Below the pieces are notes generated by a model. That model was not told the origin of the DNA. It did not search any database and saw only the letters and a program-made list of their open reading frames with translations. Shown piece after piece: positions 42,546 through 50,912 of a stretch of 64,000 nt of DNA. Source of the DNA: Halobellus rarus (lineage in GTDB: Archaea > Halobacteriota > Halobacteria > Halobacteriales > Haloferacaceae); contig NZ_JANHDI010000004.1 in NCBI RefSeq assembly GCF_024494595.1, positions 62,001 through 126,000 of the forward strand, read 5' to 3'. Numbering within the stretch: position 1 is the stretch's first letter; each line of letters starts with the position of its first letter. Made by a program: the position numbers and the translations under genes.

Positions 42546-42959
42546 ATGGATATACGGGGACGGCCGATCGGCGTCTGGCTCGTGTTCGTCGCGCTCGGTC
42601 AGCTTTCGATTCGGGCGCTCCTCGGGGGGAGTGCGCTCGTCTTGGACCCCTCGGGGTCGATGGTCGGCCTCTCGGTCGGCACGCTCGCCGGGACGCCGTT
42701 CGGGAACTTCCTCGTGCCGGGAGTCGTGCTCGTCGTTATCTTCGGCCTGCTGCCCGCCGCCGTCACCTACGCGCTCTATGCGGGACGGCGATGGGGACGG
42801 CCCGCGACGGTGGTCGTCGCCGTCGCCCTGATCGGGTGGGTGCTCGTCGAGGTCGTCGTCGGATTCGACCGTCCCACGGTGTACTTGAACCTCGCCACCG
42901 CCGCCGCGCTCGTCGTGCTCTCCGCTCACCCCGAAGTGCGTCGCGAGAGCCGAGGCTAG
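42546..42959 (+). CDS. Four-helix membrane protein of unknown function
   Basis: 137 residues with four hydrophobic helices: GVWLVFVALGQLSIRALLGG, FLVPGVVLVVIFGLLPAAVTYALY, ATVVVAVALIGWVLVEVVVG and LNLATAAALVVLSAHPEV. Residues GGSALVLDPSG and AGRRWG lie in loops. It has a four-TM DUF-like pattern seen in many haloarchaea. No function can be assigned. The start at 42546 gives the helix near the N-terminus; a longer reading begins upstream at 42474 but is not supported by family length. Confidence 0.65.
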   Translation: MDIRGRPIGVWLVFVALGQLSIRALLGGSALVLDPSGSMVGLSVGTLAGTPFGNFLVPGVVLVVIFGLLPAAVTYALYAGRRWGRPATVVVAVALIGWVLVEVVVGFDRPTVYLNLATAAALVVLSAHPEVRRESRG

Positions 42960-42960
42960 T

Positions 42961-43095
42961 GTGGTGAGCGTGATTTTTCACAGACGTACGAGGCGGAAGC
43001 CACGGCTGCAGTCGTTGATTATCGGCTTCGTCGGACACGCGCTCTGGGGATCGGTACTCGGCGTCGCCTACCGGGAGATCGGGCGCCCGAGGTAA
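42961..43095 (+). pseudogene. Short coding-like fragment
   Basis: A GTG-initiated 44-residue frame reads VVSVIFHRRTRRKPRLQSLI and ends GVAYREIGRPR. Its hydrophobic segment IIGFVGHALWGSVLGVAY looks like the last helix of a membrane protein whose front is missing. No start signal or promoter supports it. It may be a remnant or a small protein; the evidence is weak. Confidence 0.25.
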
Positions 43096-43205
43096 CCGGA
43101 CATCCGTGACAGCGGGGTGGCCTTCGCGCCCCGCTAGACCGATGCAGCGGGGGTTACCAAGAGGTTAGGGAGCGCTTTTGCCGTTCTACGACGAATACAG
43201 AGGCA

Positions 43206-44378
43206 ATGACGCGACTTCTCACTCGCCGGGCCGTCCTTGCCGGTATCGGAGTCGCATCGCTCGCCGGCTGTCTCGGCGGGGGACGCGTCGGTGGCTCCGG
43301 CGACTCCGGGGGTGCGGGCGGCTCCGGCGACACCGGCGAACGATCGTCGGCCGAGCCCGGCGAAAACGGAGAAGCGCCGTCCGGAGAACCGAGCGGGGGG
43401 GAATCGGCCCCGCCGACGCGAGACGCTCGACTCCCGCTTCCGATGGAGCCGTCCGCGCTGCGGAACGAGGCGGTGTCCGGCGGCCCGCCGAAGGACGGCA
43501 TCCCGGCGATCGAGCGGCCGAAGTTCGTCTCGGCCGACGAAGCGTCGGCGGATCTCGATCCGGGCGATCCGGTGTTCGGGATCGCGATGGGTGGCGAGCC
43601 GAAAGCGTATCCCCAGTCGATACTGGTCGCACACGAGATCTGTAACGACGTCGTCGACGGGACGCCCGTGAGCGTCACCTACTGCCCCCTGACGGGCACC
43701 GCGATGGGGTTCGAACGCGGCGAGACCACCTTTGGCGTCTCCGGGCGGTTGGTGAACAACAACCTGATTATGTACGACCGCGCCACGGAGACGTGGTGGC
43801 CGCAGGTGCTCTCGACCGCCATTCCCGGCCCGTGGAACGAGAATCCCGAAATCCGGTCGCTCCGCGAGTTCCGAGTCGTCTGGACGACGTGGGAGCGATG
43901 GACGAACCGGTTCCCCGAGACGCGCGTTCTCTCGCGTGACACCGGGTTCGCGAAGAACTACGATCGGGACCCCTACGGATCGTACAACCCCCGGGCGGGG
44001 TATTACGCCCCGGAGGCACGCCCGATGTTTCGCTCGCTCTCGGAGGACGATCGCCTCCAGCCGAAGCGGGTCGTGATCGGTGCGCGGACGCCCGGCGGAG
44101 CGGCCGCATTCGAGAAAGACACGCTCAGAGAGGAGAAGCTCATCGACGGGCAACTCGGCGGTACGCCGGTTCTCGCGGTCTACGAACCGACCCTCGACAC
44201 GGGTTACGTCTACGAGAACCCCGACGAGGCGGCGTTCGAGCACCGCGACGGTCGGGTGCTCGGAGAAAACGGCGACGCCCACGCGCCGGACGCGCTCCCC
44301 CTGAAACGGGTACTCGCGTTCGACGCGATGTGGTTCGCGTGGAGCGGTTTCTACCCCGACACGACGCTGTATACCTGA
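43206..44378 (+). CDS. DUF3179-domain lipoprotein
   Basis: 390 residues. A signal with twin arginine (LLTRRAVLAGIGVASLAGC) has the lipobox Cys22, so the protein is exported and lipid-anchored. A Gly/Ser/Glu-rich linker (about 25-75) precedes the DUF3179 domain: KDGIPAIERPKFVSADEAS ... VFGIAMGGEPKAYPQSILVAHEICND, then SVTYCPLTGTAMGFER. The cysteines in AHEICND and YCPLTGTA are conserved in the family, whose function is unknown. The next gene starts 1 bp after the stop, so the two are one operon. TATA-like GCTTTTG lies about 28 bp before the ATG. Confidence 0.9.
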   Translation: MTRLLTRRAVLAGIGVASLAGCLGGGRVGGSGDSGGAGGSGDTGERSSAEPGENGEAPSGEPSGGESAPPTRDARLPLPMEPSALRNEAVSGGPPKDGIPAIERPKFVSADEASADLDPGDPVFGIAMGGEPKAYPQSILVAHEICNDVVDGTPVSVTYCPLTGTAMGFERGETTFGVSGRLVNNNLIMYDRATETWWPQVLSTAIPGPWNENPEIRSLREFRVVWTTWERWTNRFPETRVLSRDTGFAKNYDRDPYGSYNPRAGYYAPEARPMFRSLSEDDRLQPKRVVIGARTPGGAAAFEKDTLREEKLIDGQLGGTPVLAVYEPTLDTGYVYENPDEAAFEHRDGRVLGENGDAHAPDALPLKRVLAFDAMWFAWSGFYPDTTLYT

Positions 44379-44379
44379 A

Positions 44380-44994
44380 ATGGACCACGCAACCGCGGAG
44401 ACGAACTCGGCCGGGACGCTCCCTCGGACAGCCGCCGCTCTCGAAGCCGCAGGGAGGCGATGGGACTCGCGGCTGGTGTTTCTCGGGACCGGCGGGGCCT
44501 ACCTCGTACTGTATCTCGTGACGGTGGGAGATCTCTCGTTCGTGAGCGGCGGGACGGGCGGGTTCGCGGTCCGGACCGTCGACGACCTCTCCCGCGCGTT
44601 CGCAAGCCTCGGGTTCTTCCGGTTCGACGCCGTCGCGGTCGTGTCGGCCGGGCCGGTCACCTACCTGTTTTCGCCGTTGAATCTGCTGGTCACCGTCGTC
44701 CTGTCGACCCTCGTGGGAGCGAACTTCGCGCTCTCGTACCTCGGCGTGATCCAGCCGCGGGCCTGCGGTCTGGAGAGTTCGACCGGCGTCCTGGCGGGCG
44801 TCCCGGCCCTGTTGTCGGGCGCGGCCTGCTGCGGACCGACGATACTGCTCGTGATCGGCGTCCAGGCGAGTGCGACCGTCATCACGGGCTTTCAGTTCCT
44901 GGTTCCGGTCGCGCTCGCGATGCTCGTCGGCGGACTCCTGCTCGTCGGTCGCCAGGTCGACCTCGAACTGCTGTCCGGCGGGATCGGAAGCTGA
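44380..44994 (+). CDS. Membrane protein with a Cys-Cys motif, partner of DUF3179
   Basis: 204 residues with five likely helices (for example LVFLGTGGAYLVLYLVTVG, VVSAGPVTYLFSPLNLLVTVV and ITGFQFLVPVALAMLVGGLLL). The motif GVPALLSGAACCGPTILLVIG, with a vicinal Cys-Cys followed by GPT, resembles the metal- or thiol-binding helix of MerT-type and related transporters. A redox or metal role is therefore plausible. It overlaps almost directly the end of the DUF3179 gene (1 bp gap), implying that the two proteins work together. No named family is certain. Confidence 0.7.
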   Translation: MDHATAETNSAGTLPRTAAALEAAGRRWDSRLVFLGTGGAYLVLYLVTVGDLSFVSGGTGGFAVRTVDDLSRAFASLGFFRFDAVAVVSAGPVTYLFSPLNLLVTVVLSTLVGANFALSYLGVIQPRACGLESSTGVLAGVPALLSGAACCGPTILLVIGVQASATVITGFQFLVPVALAMLVGGLLLVGRQVDLELLSGGIGS

Positions 44995-45050
44995 CCGGTC
45001 CCGCCGCGCTTCGGACGGTCGATATTCTCAGTTGACGCTCGACGTCGGCA

Positions 45051-45734
45051 TCAGACGCCTAACGCGTCGGCCAGTTCGTGGAACGATTCGACCGCGAGAT
45101 CGGGTTCGCCGTCGAACGGCTCCCAGGGCGTCCCTTTCCGATCGACCCAGACGCCCTGCATCCCGGCGTGTTTCGCTCCCATCACGTCGAACCAGCCCGC
45201 TGTGACGTGGGCGAGCTCCCCGATCGGCGTCCCCGTCCGTCCGGCGGCGTGGCGATAGATCTCGGCGTCGGGCTTGAACGTCCGGACCTCGTCGGCGCTG
45301 ATCGCGTCTTCGATCAGGTCGCCGATCCCGGCGTGTTCGACCATCGACAACAGCATCTCGGGGTCGCCGTTCGAGACGACGTAGCAGTCGTACCCGCCCG
45401 AACGGAGTCGTTCGATGCCGCCGCGGACGTCGTCGAACACGTCGAGTTCGTGGTACACGGCCAGGATCTCGTCGCGCTCGTCCGCCGAGATTCTCTCGTC
45501 GTGAGCGTCCAGCGCGTACTGGAGGGCGTCGCGGTTCATCTCGTAGAAGGGCTGGTAGGCGTCGACGTGGTTGGCGACGAACGTGTACTCGATCGATCGC
45601 GAGCGCCAGAGCTTCGAGACGCGCTCGGGCGCTTCGACGCGGTCGGCCAGCGCCTTTTCGGCCGCGTCGACGTCGACGAGCGTGCTGTACGAGTCGAACG
45701 TGACCGTTCTCACGCGGTCGGGCTCGAACGTCAT
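45051..45734 (-). CDS. HAD-superfamily haloacid dehalogenase-type hydrolase
   Basis: 227 residues. Motif I is TVTFDSYSTLVDVD, in which the first Asp would be the nucleophile and the second acidic residue is replaced by Ser-Tyr as in L-2-haloacid dehalogenases. Motif II is CYVVSNGDPEML. Motif III/IV is TFKPDAEIYRHAAGR followed by HVTAGWFDVMGAKHAG and VWVDRKGTPWE. The absence of the second Asp of phosphatase motif I favours 2-haloacid dehalogenase over phosphatase. The natural substrate is unknown. A 20-bp tandem repeat lies 48 bp upstream of its start. Confidence 0.85.
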   Translation of the reverse strand: MTFEPDRVRTVTFDSYSTLVDVDAAEKALADRVEAPERVSKLWRSRSIEYTFVANHVDAYQPFYEMNRDALQYALDAHDERISADERDEILAVYHELDVFDDVRGGIERLRSGGYDCYVVSNGDPEMLLSMVEHAGIGDLIEDAISADEVRTFKPDAEIYRHAAGRTGTPIGELAHVTAGWFDVMGAKHAGMQGVWVDRKGTPWEPFDGEPDLAVESFHELADALGV

Positions 45735-45782
45735 CGTACACAAGACGGCGGGCAGGCTGATAGTACTCGGTGTTCTCCACCC

Positions 45783-45822
45783 GGGTTCGGATCGCGCTAG
45801 TAGGGTTCGGATCGCGCTAGTT
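45783..45822. repeat. Two tandem copies of a 20-bp sequence
   Basis: GGGTTCGGATCGCGCTAGTA occurs twice in a row with one change (19/20 identical). It is non-coding and lies upstream of the HAD hydrolase on the minus strand, where two spaced copies could act as a regulator site. The flanks also repeat TGTTCTCCACCC / TGTTTTGCACCCC. Confidence 0.75.
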
Positions 45823-45860
45823 GGTGTTTTGCACCCCGATTCAGACGGCATCAGTTCGTT

Positions 45861-46049
45861 TCACCTCGACGAGTCGATCCGGATCGAAGACGATCGCTCA
45901 GAGCCGTCTCGGGTGTGTTCTGGAGACGACGAACCGGTCTCAGATCCTCTCAGATACGTCTCGCTCACTGAATAGCGCAGTTCTTCCGTCTCGCCCGGTT
46001 CGACCCGGCCACCCTCGAAGGCGAACGCTTCGGATTCCGCGTCGGTCAT
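45861..46049 (-). pseudogene. N-terminal fragment of an AstE/AspA-type desuccinylase
   Basis: The frame opens MTDAESEAFAFEGGRVEPGE and continues TEELRYSVSETYL, which is the conserved start of the haloarchaeal succinylglutamate desuccinylase/aspartoacylase family. There the zinc-binding HPGP/GDE region should follow. Instead the sequence turns into unrelated Ser/Arg-rich codons (RGSETGSSSPEHT) and stops after 62 codons, so the catalytic domain is lost. AstE-like genes are usual neighbours of RimK and RimB genes, and the RimK-RimB fusion gene lies just beside it, divergent. This looks like a deletion remnant of that trio. Confidence 0.6.
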
Positions 46050-46160
46050 GGCTATCTCAACGGTTTGGGAGCGGATTAAATCAGTAATGCGCGTGTAACT
46101 ATTTTGCACGGTCACCGAACCGATAATACGTTGTCCCGACAACACGAAAGCGACTCCCCC

Positions 46161-47540
46161 ATGACCGCCGCTACCGGTTCCGCAGAGCGGGAAGGAGCGA
46201 CGGAGCTACATCGCTCGGGGACTGGTGAGCCAGGGGCCGCGTCCGAGAAACGACGTGTCGGCGTGCTGAGCCTCCACAACAGCAAGGAGACCAAGGCGAT
46301 TCTGAACGCCGTCCGGGCGTTGGGGCACGAACCGGTGTGGATCCGAGACGAGAACGTCACCTCGCGGATCCGAGACGGGCGTTTTCAGCTTTCGCCCCGC
46401 GTGGACGTACTCGTCAACCGGATGTTGCTCACGAAAAGCGAGTCACGGCTCGAAGACCTCCAACTCGCGTTCCTCTACGAGGAGACGACCCCAGTCGTGA
46501 ACTCGCCGCGGGCGGTCGCGAACACGCTCCACAAGTACCGGGCCGCGGCGAAACTCGCCGCGGCCGGGATCCCGGTTCCCGACGCGTATTTCGGGCGGTC
46601 TCCCAGAACCGTCGAGGCGTGGCCCGAGCATCTACCCGGCGATGCGGTCCACAAGCACACGGTCGGTACGAACGGACGGCACATGTCGGTCGTCTCGCCG
46701 GACGACCCGGTGGGGCCGATGATCGTCAATCGACGCTCGTTCCTCCAGGAATTCCTGGACGCATCGGACGGTCGACCGTCGGACGTGCGGGTGTACGTCG
46801 TCGGCGACGCGGTCGTCGGGGCGATGCGCCGGAAGGCCCCCGAGGACGACTGGCGGGCGAACGTCGCGCTCGGCGGCGACGTGGAAGGCATCACCGACAG
46901 CCTCGGCCGGGAGCCCCGACGACTCGCGATAGAGTCGACGGCCGCGCTCGATCTGGATCTCGCCGGGGTCGACCTGATGTCTGTCGACGACGACTGGTTC
47001 GTTCTCGAACTCAACGCTACCGCCGGGTTCAAGGGCCTGTTCGACGCGACCGGAGTCTCGGTGGCGCCGCACATCGCCCGGTTGGCGATCGAACGCGCCG
47101 GCGGGAGCGTCGACGCGGCACGGGTGAGGGATCTCGAATCGACGCTCGACGATTCGGTTCCCGACTGTAAGCCGCCGCTCGTCGAGCGAGGCACGGACGA
47201 GGTCCTCGGATACACGACGCGGATACGTATCAACGGCCACGGCGGAACCGAAACGGTCGTCGCCAAGTCCGACACGGGGGCGAAACGGACGAGCATCGAC
47301 ACCGACCTCGCCGGACGGATCGGCGCCGGCCCGCTCGTCGGGACGACGCAAGTGCGGTCGGGTATCGGAAGCGGTACCGAAACCCGTGCCCTCGTCGACG
47401 TCGACCTGCGTCTCAACGGACGGTGGCGGCCCGTCACGACCAGCGTCACCGATCGGTCGGGGATGCGGTATCCGGTGCTTCTCGGTCGCGACGTCCTGGA
47501 GTCGTACACGCTCGACGTTAGTCGGACGGTGGAGGAATAG
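46161..47540 (+). CDS. RimK-like ATP-grasp ligase fused to RimB-like aspartic protease domain
   Basis: 459 residues. Residues about 35-345 are a RimK-type ATP-grasp domain. It begins RRVGVLSLHNSKETKAILNAV and includes ANTLHKYRAAAKLAAAGIPVPDAYF, the ATP-binding KHTVGTNGRHMS loop, LQEFLDASDGRPSDVRVYVVG and WFVLELNATAGFKGL. From residue 350 a second domain (GYTTRIRINGHGGTE) carries the retropepsin-like Asp371 in AKSDTGAKRTSIDTD and LLGRDVLESY, as in the RimB/DUF785 'ATP-dependent zinc protease' family. RimK adds amino acids to carboxylates and RimB cuts such tails; here both are in one chain. The ATG at 46161 follows the usual N-terminus. Confidence 0.82.
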   Translation: MTAATGSAEREGATELHRSGTGEPGAASEKRRVGVLSLHNSKETKAILNAVRALGHEPVWIRDENVTSRIRDGRFQLSPRVDVLVNRMLLTKSESRLEDLQLAFLYEETTPVVNSPRAVANTLHKYRAAAKLAAAGIPVPDAYFGRSPRTVEAWPEHLPGDAVHKHTVGTNGRHMSVVSPDDPVGPMIVNRRSFLQEFLDASDGRPSDVRVYVVGDAVVGAMRRKAPEDDWRANVALGGDVEGITDSLGREPRRLAIESTAALDLDLAGVDLMSVDDDWFVLELNATAGFKGLFDATGVSVAPHIARLAIERAGGSVDAARVRDLESTLDDSVPDCKPPLVERGTDEVLGYTTRIRINGHGGTETVVAKSDTGAKRTSIDTDLAGRIGAGPLVGTTQVRSGIGSGTETRALVDVDLRLNGRWRPVTTSVTDRSGMRYPVLLGRDVLESYTLDVSRTVEE

Positions 47541-47684
47541 CCGTGGTGATCAACCACCAACCCTCGGGCGGCTATCGATCCGACCGATCGCTGTCGCCGG
47601 CGGCCACGGTCGGGAGCGTCCGATGATGTCACGGCCGCGGGTGCCGAAACCACCGAAACGGGGCGGCGAACGGGTGTTTCAGCC

Positions 47685-47993
47685 GTGAGACGACGTGCCG
47701 TCTTGGAACACGTCGCCGGGGCGATCGGCTGTCTCGGGATGCGGGCCTGCGACTCGAACAACTGCCCCGTGGGAATCGCGACACAGCGAGAGGACGTCCG
47801 GAATCGAGTGGTGACCGATTCCGCCGCCGAGGGACTGAAGAACTTCTTCGAGGCCACCGTCTCGCTGATGAAGGTGATGGCCAGAGCCTGTGGACACGAC
47901 AGCCTCTCGGGCTTCGAGCGACGGGATCTGACGACCTGGAAGCGGGAGATCGCCGACCTGACCGGCGTCGAGTACGCGGGCGTCGGCCGGTAG
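47685..47993 (+). pseudogene. C-terminal fragment of FMN-dependent glutamate synthase
   Basis: From a GTG at 47685 the reading frame gives VAGAIGCLGMRACDSNNCPV then GIATQREDVRNRV and MARACGHDSLSGFERRDLTTWKREIADLTGVEYAGVGR. The NNCPVGIATQ block is the conserved cysteine-containing region near the end of the glutamate synthase (GltB-like, COG0069) FMN domain. Its TIM barrel and amidotransferase parts are missing. The upstream sequence to 47550 contains no matching coding frame. It is therefore a remnant of a once larger gene. Confidence 0.6.
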
Positions 47994-48088
47994 CGGCGGG
48001 ACAAGAGAGTATATATAACTATCGCTCGCGTGTACAGTCAGAGGCGGCGCGCGATAGCAACATACTCCTTTGCTACCTTCCGTGATCT

Positions 48089-48361
48089 ATGGCGACGAGA
48101 ACGACCGCGCCGGAACCGACGCCGGAACGGGGTGACGTCCTCCCGGACTCCTACGCGGTGTACGTGGGCGCAGAGCGCATCAACGTGTGGCAGTATCGGG
48201 TCAACATCTCCGAGCGGGACGGGGCCTGGTACTTCGTCGAGTCTCTCGATCGGGAGCAGGGCCCGAAGCTTTCGATGGACCAGGCGTCGCCGATGCCGCC
48301 GAGCGCGGAGGGATACTGGATATACAGCCGGACCTACGACTGTGAACTGGACTGTGAGTAG
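48089..48361 (+). CDS. Conserved-looking small protein of unknown function
   Basis: 90 residues beginning MATRTTAPEPTPERGDVLPD, with a beta-rich body (SYAVYVGAERINVWQYRVNI) and a tail with two cysteines (YSRTYDCELDCE). The CxxxxC near the end could bind a metal or form a disulfide. No family is recognised. TATATATAA at 48009-48017 lies about 70 bp upstream and would fit a transcript with a leader. It is an isolated plus-strand gene inside the gene-fragment region. Confidence 0.5.
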   Translation: MATRTTAPEPTPERGDVLPDSYAVYVGAERINVWQYRVNISERDGAWYFVESLDREQGPKLSMDQASPMPPSAEGYWIYSRTYDCELDCE

Positions 48362-48479
48362 CGACGGGGTCCGGGGATCGACAGCTATCGAGCCTATCCC
48401 GGCGGTAACGGGGAACAAGGCCCCGTCGGTTTCGCTCCGCTGGGATGGGTCTTTAGGTTCGGGGGGTGTGCGTAGCGGT

Positions 48480-48899
48480 ATGATATCAAATACCAGGATC
48501 TACGGCGCGGCGATCGCCTTCGCTTCCGGGCTGTACTCGCTGTGGAGCGCGTCGATGGCGACGCGAATGACCACGAGCGGGTGGATTATGGGCCTCCTCG
48601 GGGTCGTTGTGCTCCTCCACGGAGCGGTCCTGCTCACCGACTACGCCGACAGGCTCGGGGCCGCCAGCGGTCCGCTGATGATCGCCTACTCGCTCGTGAT
48701 GCTCCTCAATCAGGCCCTCCTCGGGACCGGAATGATGAACGGCGGCGCGATGGGCGGAAGCGCGATGGGGATGAACGGCGGGAGCACGGTGACCGCCGGA
48801 ATGGGATGGGACGCCGGGATGGCCGTCCTCGCCGCACTGATGCTGGTGAGCGGCGTGATAATGGCTCGGAACGGAGGTTCCAGTACCGATGGAATGTGA
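48480..48899 (+). CDS. Methionine- and glycine-rich membrane protein
   Basis: 139 residues with three or four helices: IYGAAIAFASGLYSLWSASMA, WIMGLLGVVVLLHGAVLLTDY, GPLMIAYSLVMLLNQALLGTG and MAVLAALMLVSGVIMARNG. A loop between the last helices is strikingly Met/Gly-rich (GMMNGGAMGGSAMGMNGG). Met-rich extracellular loops can bind copper or silver ions, but that is only a suggestion here. The ATG at 48480 was chosen as the start of the first helix. It is a single gene among remnants; no partner is clear. Confidence 0.6.
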   Translation: MISNTRIYGAAIAFASGLYSLWSASMATRMTTSGWIMGLLGVVVLLHGAVLLTDYADRLGAASGPLMIAYSLVMLLNQALLGTGMMNGGAMGGSAMGMNGGSTVTAGMGWDAGMAVLAALMLVSGVIMARNGGSSTDGM

Positions 48900-48927
48900 G
48901 CCGTCGCAACCCGGTACGATGGGATAA

Positions 48928-49067
48928 ACGTCAGATCCGTCCTCCCGAGAGACGCGATTCCGGGTATCGACGACCCGTCGTTCGGCCGGGACTACGTCGG
49001 CGAGGACGACGAGGTCGTGGTCGTCGCCGACGCGTCGCCGGAGGGTGCTCCGACAGCGGATTATTGA
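48928..49067 (+). pseudogene. N-terminal-region fragment of a DUF3179 protein
   Basis: The frame reads VRSVLPRDAIPGIDDPSFGR and then DYVGEDDEVVVVADASPEGAP before TGA at 49065. The motif PRDAIPxIDDPxF followed by GEDDEVVVV is the start of the DUF3179 domain, seen here also in the intact gene at 43206 (KDGIPAIERPKF). The following AHEICND and YCPLTGT motifs are absent. It has no start codon and ends in a stop, so it is a truncated duplicate. Confidence 0.45.
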
Positions 49068-49140
49068 TCCGTTCCGAGTGTGTGTGCGGGCTACACCACC
49101 CACGTACGTTCAAATACCGGAACGGACACGAGACATACTA

Positions 49141-49638
49141 ATGGGTGCTACAGACGGCGTGACTCGGGAGGCGGAATCGGAATCTGACGGGACGAAGAAC
49201 GCGCTGCCGTACGTCGGTGCGATACTCACTGCGCTCGTCGCGGCCATTCACCTCTTTCACCCCGAACACGGCATCATCGGACTGGCCAGTGCGCTGACCG
49301 CGAATCCGACCGCCCTCGTGTTCGACCCCCGTCCCCTCGCGTTCGTGCTCTCGGGAACCGCGCTGTTCGTCGGCCTCTCGCTGAGCCGGAACGCACCGAA
49401 TCGTCGACCGTACTACGCCGCGGGCGTCCTGATCGCCGCCACGTACGTCGTCGGCTACTTCGCCTGGCACTTCACCGGTCACGGCGGGTTCCTCCCCGGA
49501 CGAGAACCACTGTTTCACGGACTCACGCCCGTCGAGAACGTCGCATCACATCTCACCGGCGACGCCTGGGCCGCGGCCTCGAAACTCGCCGAGGTGGGGA
49601 TGGCCTTGACAGTGGGCCTGCTGTACCGCAGAGCGTAG
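49141..49638 (+). CDS. Small membrane protein with four helices
   Basis: 165 residues with helices LPYVGAILTALVAAIHLFHPE, PLAFVLSGTALFVGLSLSRN, YYAAGVLIAATYVVGYFAWHF and a final TGDAWAAASKLAEVGMALTVGLLYRRA. His-rich patches (AIHLFHPEHG, WHFTGHGGF) in or near helices suggest a metal or heme contact. I do not recognise the family. The start at 49141 (MGATDGVTREAESESD) gives a soluble acidic N-terminus; a longer reading from 49045 was rejected. It is followed by the frameshifted reductase 112 bp later. Confidence 0.6.
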   Translation: MGATDGVTREAESESDGTKNALPYVGAILTALVAAIHLFHPEHGIIGLASALTANPTALVFDPRPLAFVLSGTALFVGLSLSRNAPNRRPYYAAGVLIAATYVVGYFAWHFTGHGGFLPGREPLFHGLTPVENVASHLTGDAWAAASKLAEVGMALTVGLLYRRA

Positions 49639-49749
49639 CCGATAGCGTCGGCCGCCGGACGCCGTCCGCTCCCCCGCGTTCGGATCGGGTGTGGGGAGCG
49701 CTTGCCGGTCCGGGATACGCTTTTTTAGACCACCACGGTCTGTTGTCGT

Positions 49750-50767
49750 ATGGCAGAGGACCTTCCCACCGATGAGTACGAAGTCGTCGTCGTTGGCGGC
49801 GGGCCGGCCGGACAGACCGCGGCGCTCTACAGCACGCGTCTCGGACATCAGACGGCACTGGTCGATCGCGGCGGCGGGCGTGCGGCGATGACGCAGGAGG
49901 TTCACAACCTCATCGGCGTTCGGGAGGAGACCAGCGGAAACGAGTTCCTGGGCGTCGGAAAGGACCAACTGGAGGAGTACGGCTGCGACCTCCACCGGGA
50001 TATGCTCTCGTCCTGTCACCGGACCGAAGACGGAGCGATAGAGCTGTGCGGAAACAGTGCAAACTACCAGGCGGAGTACGTCGTGCTCGCGACCGGCTTC
50101 AACGACGTCCGGCCCGACCCGCCGCTCCCGCGGACCGGCCGCGGCCTCCACATTGTCTGCACTGCGACGCGCATATGTTCGTCGACGAGTCGGTGTACGT
50201 GATGGGCCACTCCGAGAGCGCGGCCCACGTCGCCGCGATTATGTTGACTTCACCGACGAGGTCGACCTGCTCACCCGCGGGGACGACCCCGAGTGGAGCG
50301 ACGAGACCGAGCAGATGTTGCAGAACCACCCCGTCGACGTGGTCCACGAGGACGTCGCCGGCGTGCAGAACGGCGAGGACGGGTGGCTGAAAGCGATGGA
50401 GTTCGAGGACGGGACGGTCCGCGAGTACAAGGGCGGGTTCGCGATGTACGGCGCGGAGTACAACAACGGCTTCGCCCGCGAACTCGGCTGCGAGCTCAAC
50501 GACGACGGCACCGTCGCCGTGGACGATCACGGACAGACCTCCGTCGAAGAGGTGTACGCGGTCGGCGACCTGACGCCCGGACACAACCAGGTCCCAATCG
50601 CGCTGGCGGACGGCGCGAAGGCCGGCATCTCGGTCCACTTCTCCCTCCGCGACTTCCCCCGGGATCCGGACGTCCTCGAGGAGGCGGGACCGGTCCGCTC
50701 CGAGGAGATCCCCGGAATCCCCGACGACCTGCTCGAACAGGCGGTCGACTTCCACACGTACGATTGA
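49750..50767 (+). pseudogene. FAD-dependent thioredoxin-reductase-like gene with two frameshifts
   Basis: The first frame holds the FAD-binding start MAEDLPTDEYEVVVVGGGPAGQ (GGGPAG loop) to about residue 134 (TGRGLH). The reading then jumps frame at about 50152, giving CLHCDAHMFVDESVYVMGHS (CxxC active-site style). It jumps again at about 50245, giving FTDEVDLLTRGDDPEWSDE through to the C-terminal FAD loop VYAVGDLTPGHNQVPIALADG. Each jump corresponds to one missing base. The rest of the protein is intact, so either the gene is recently inactivated or the sequence has two errors. A TATA-like TTTTTTAG lies 27 bp upstream. Confidence 0.8.
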
Positions 50768-50912
50768 GACGGTCCCCAGGAAAAGACGACCGACCGTATG
50801 ACAGCGGTCGACCGGAGAATCCGCGCCTCCGGCGCAGGCTGGTTGGATCACCGAGCCGGATTACCGCCGGGTAGCTTCCCCATTCATTACCCGGCGCACC
50901 GAGTGTAACGGT

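Noticed and set aside
48406-48424. Short hairpin ACGGGG-CCCCGT before the Met-rich membrane protein gene
   Set aside because: Six-base GC arms are expected by chance at this GC content, and there is no T run or conserved context.
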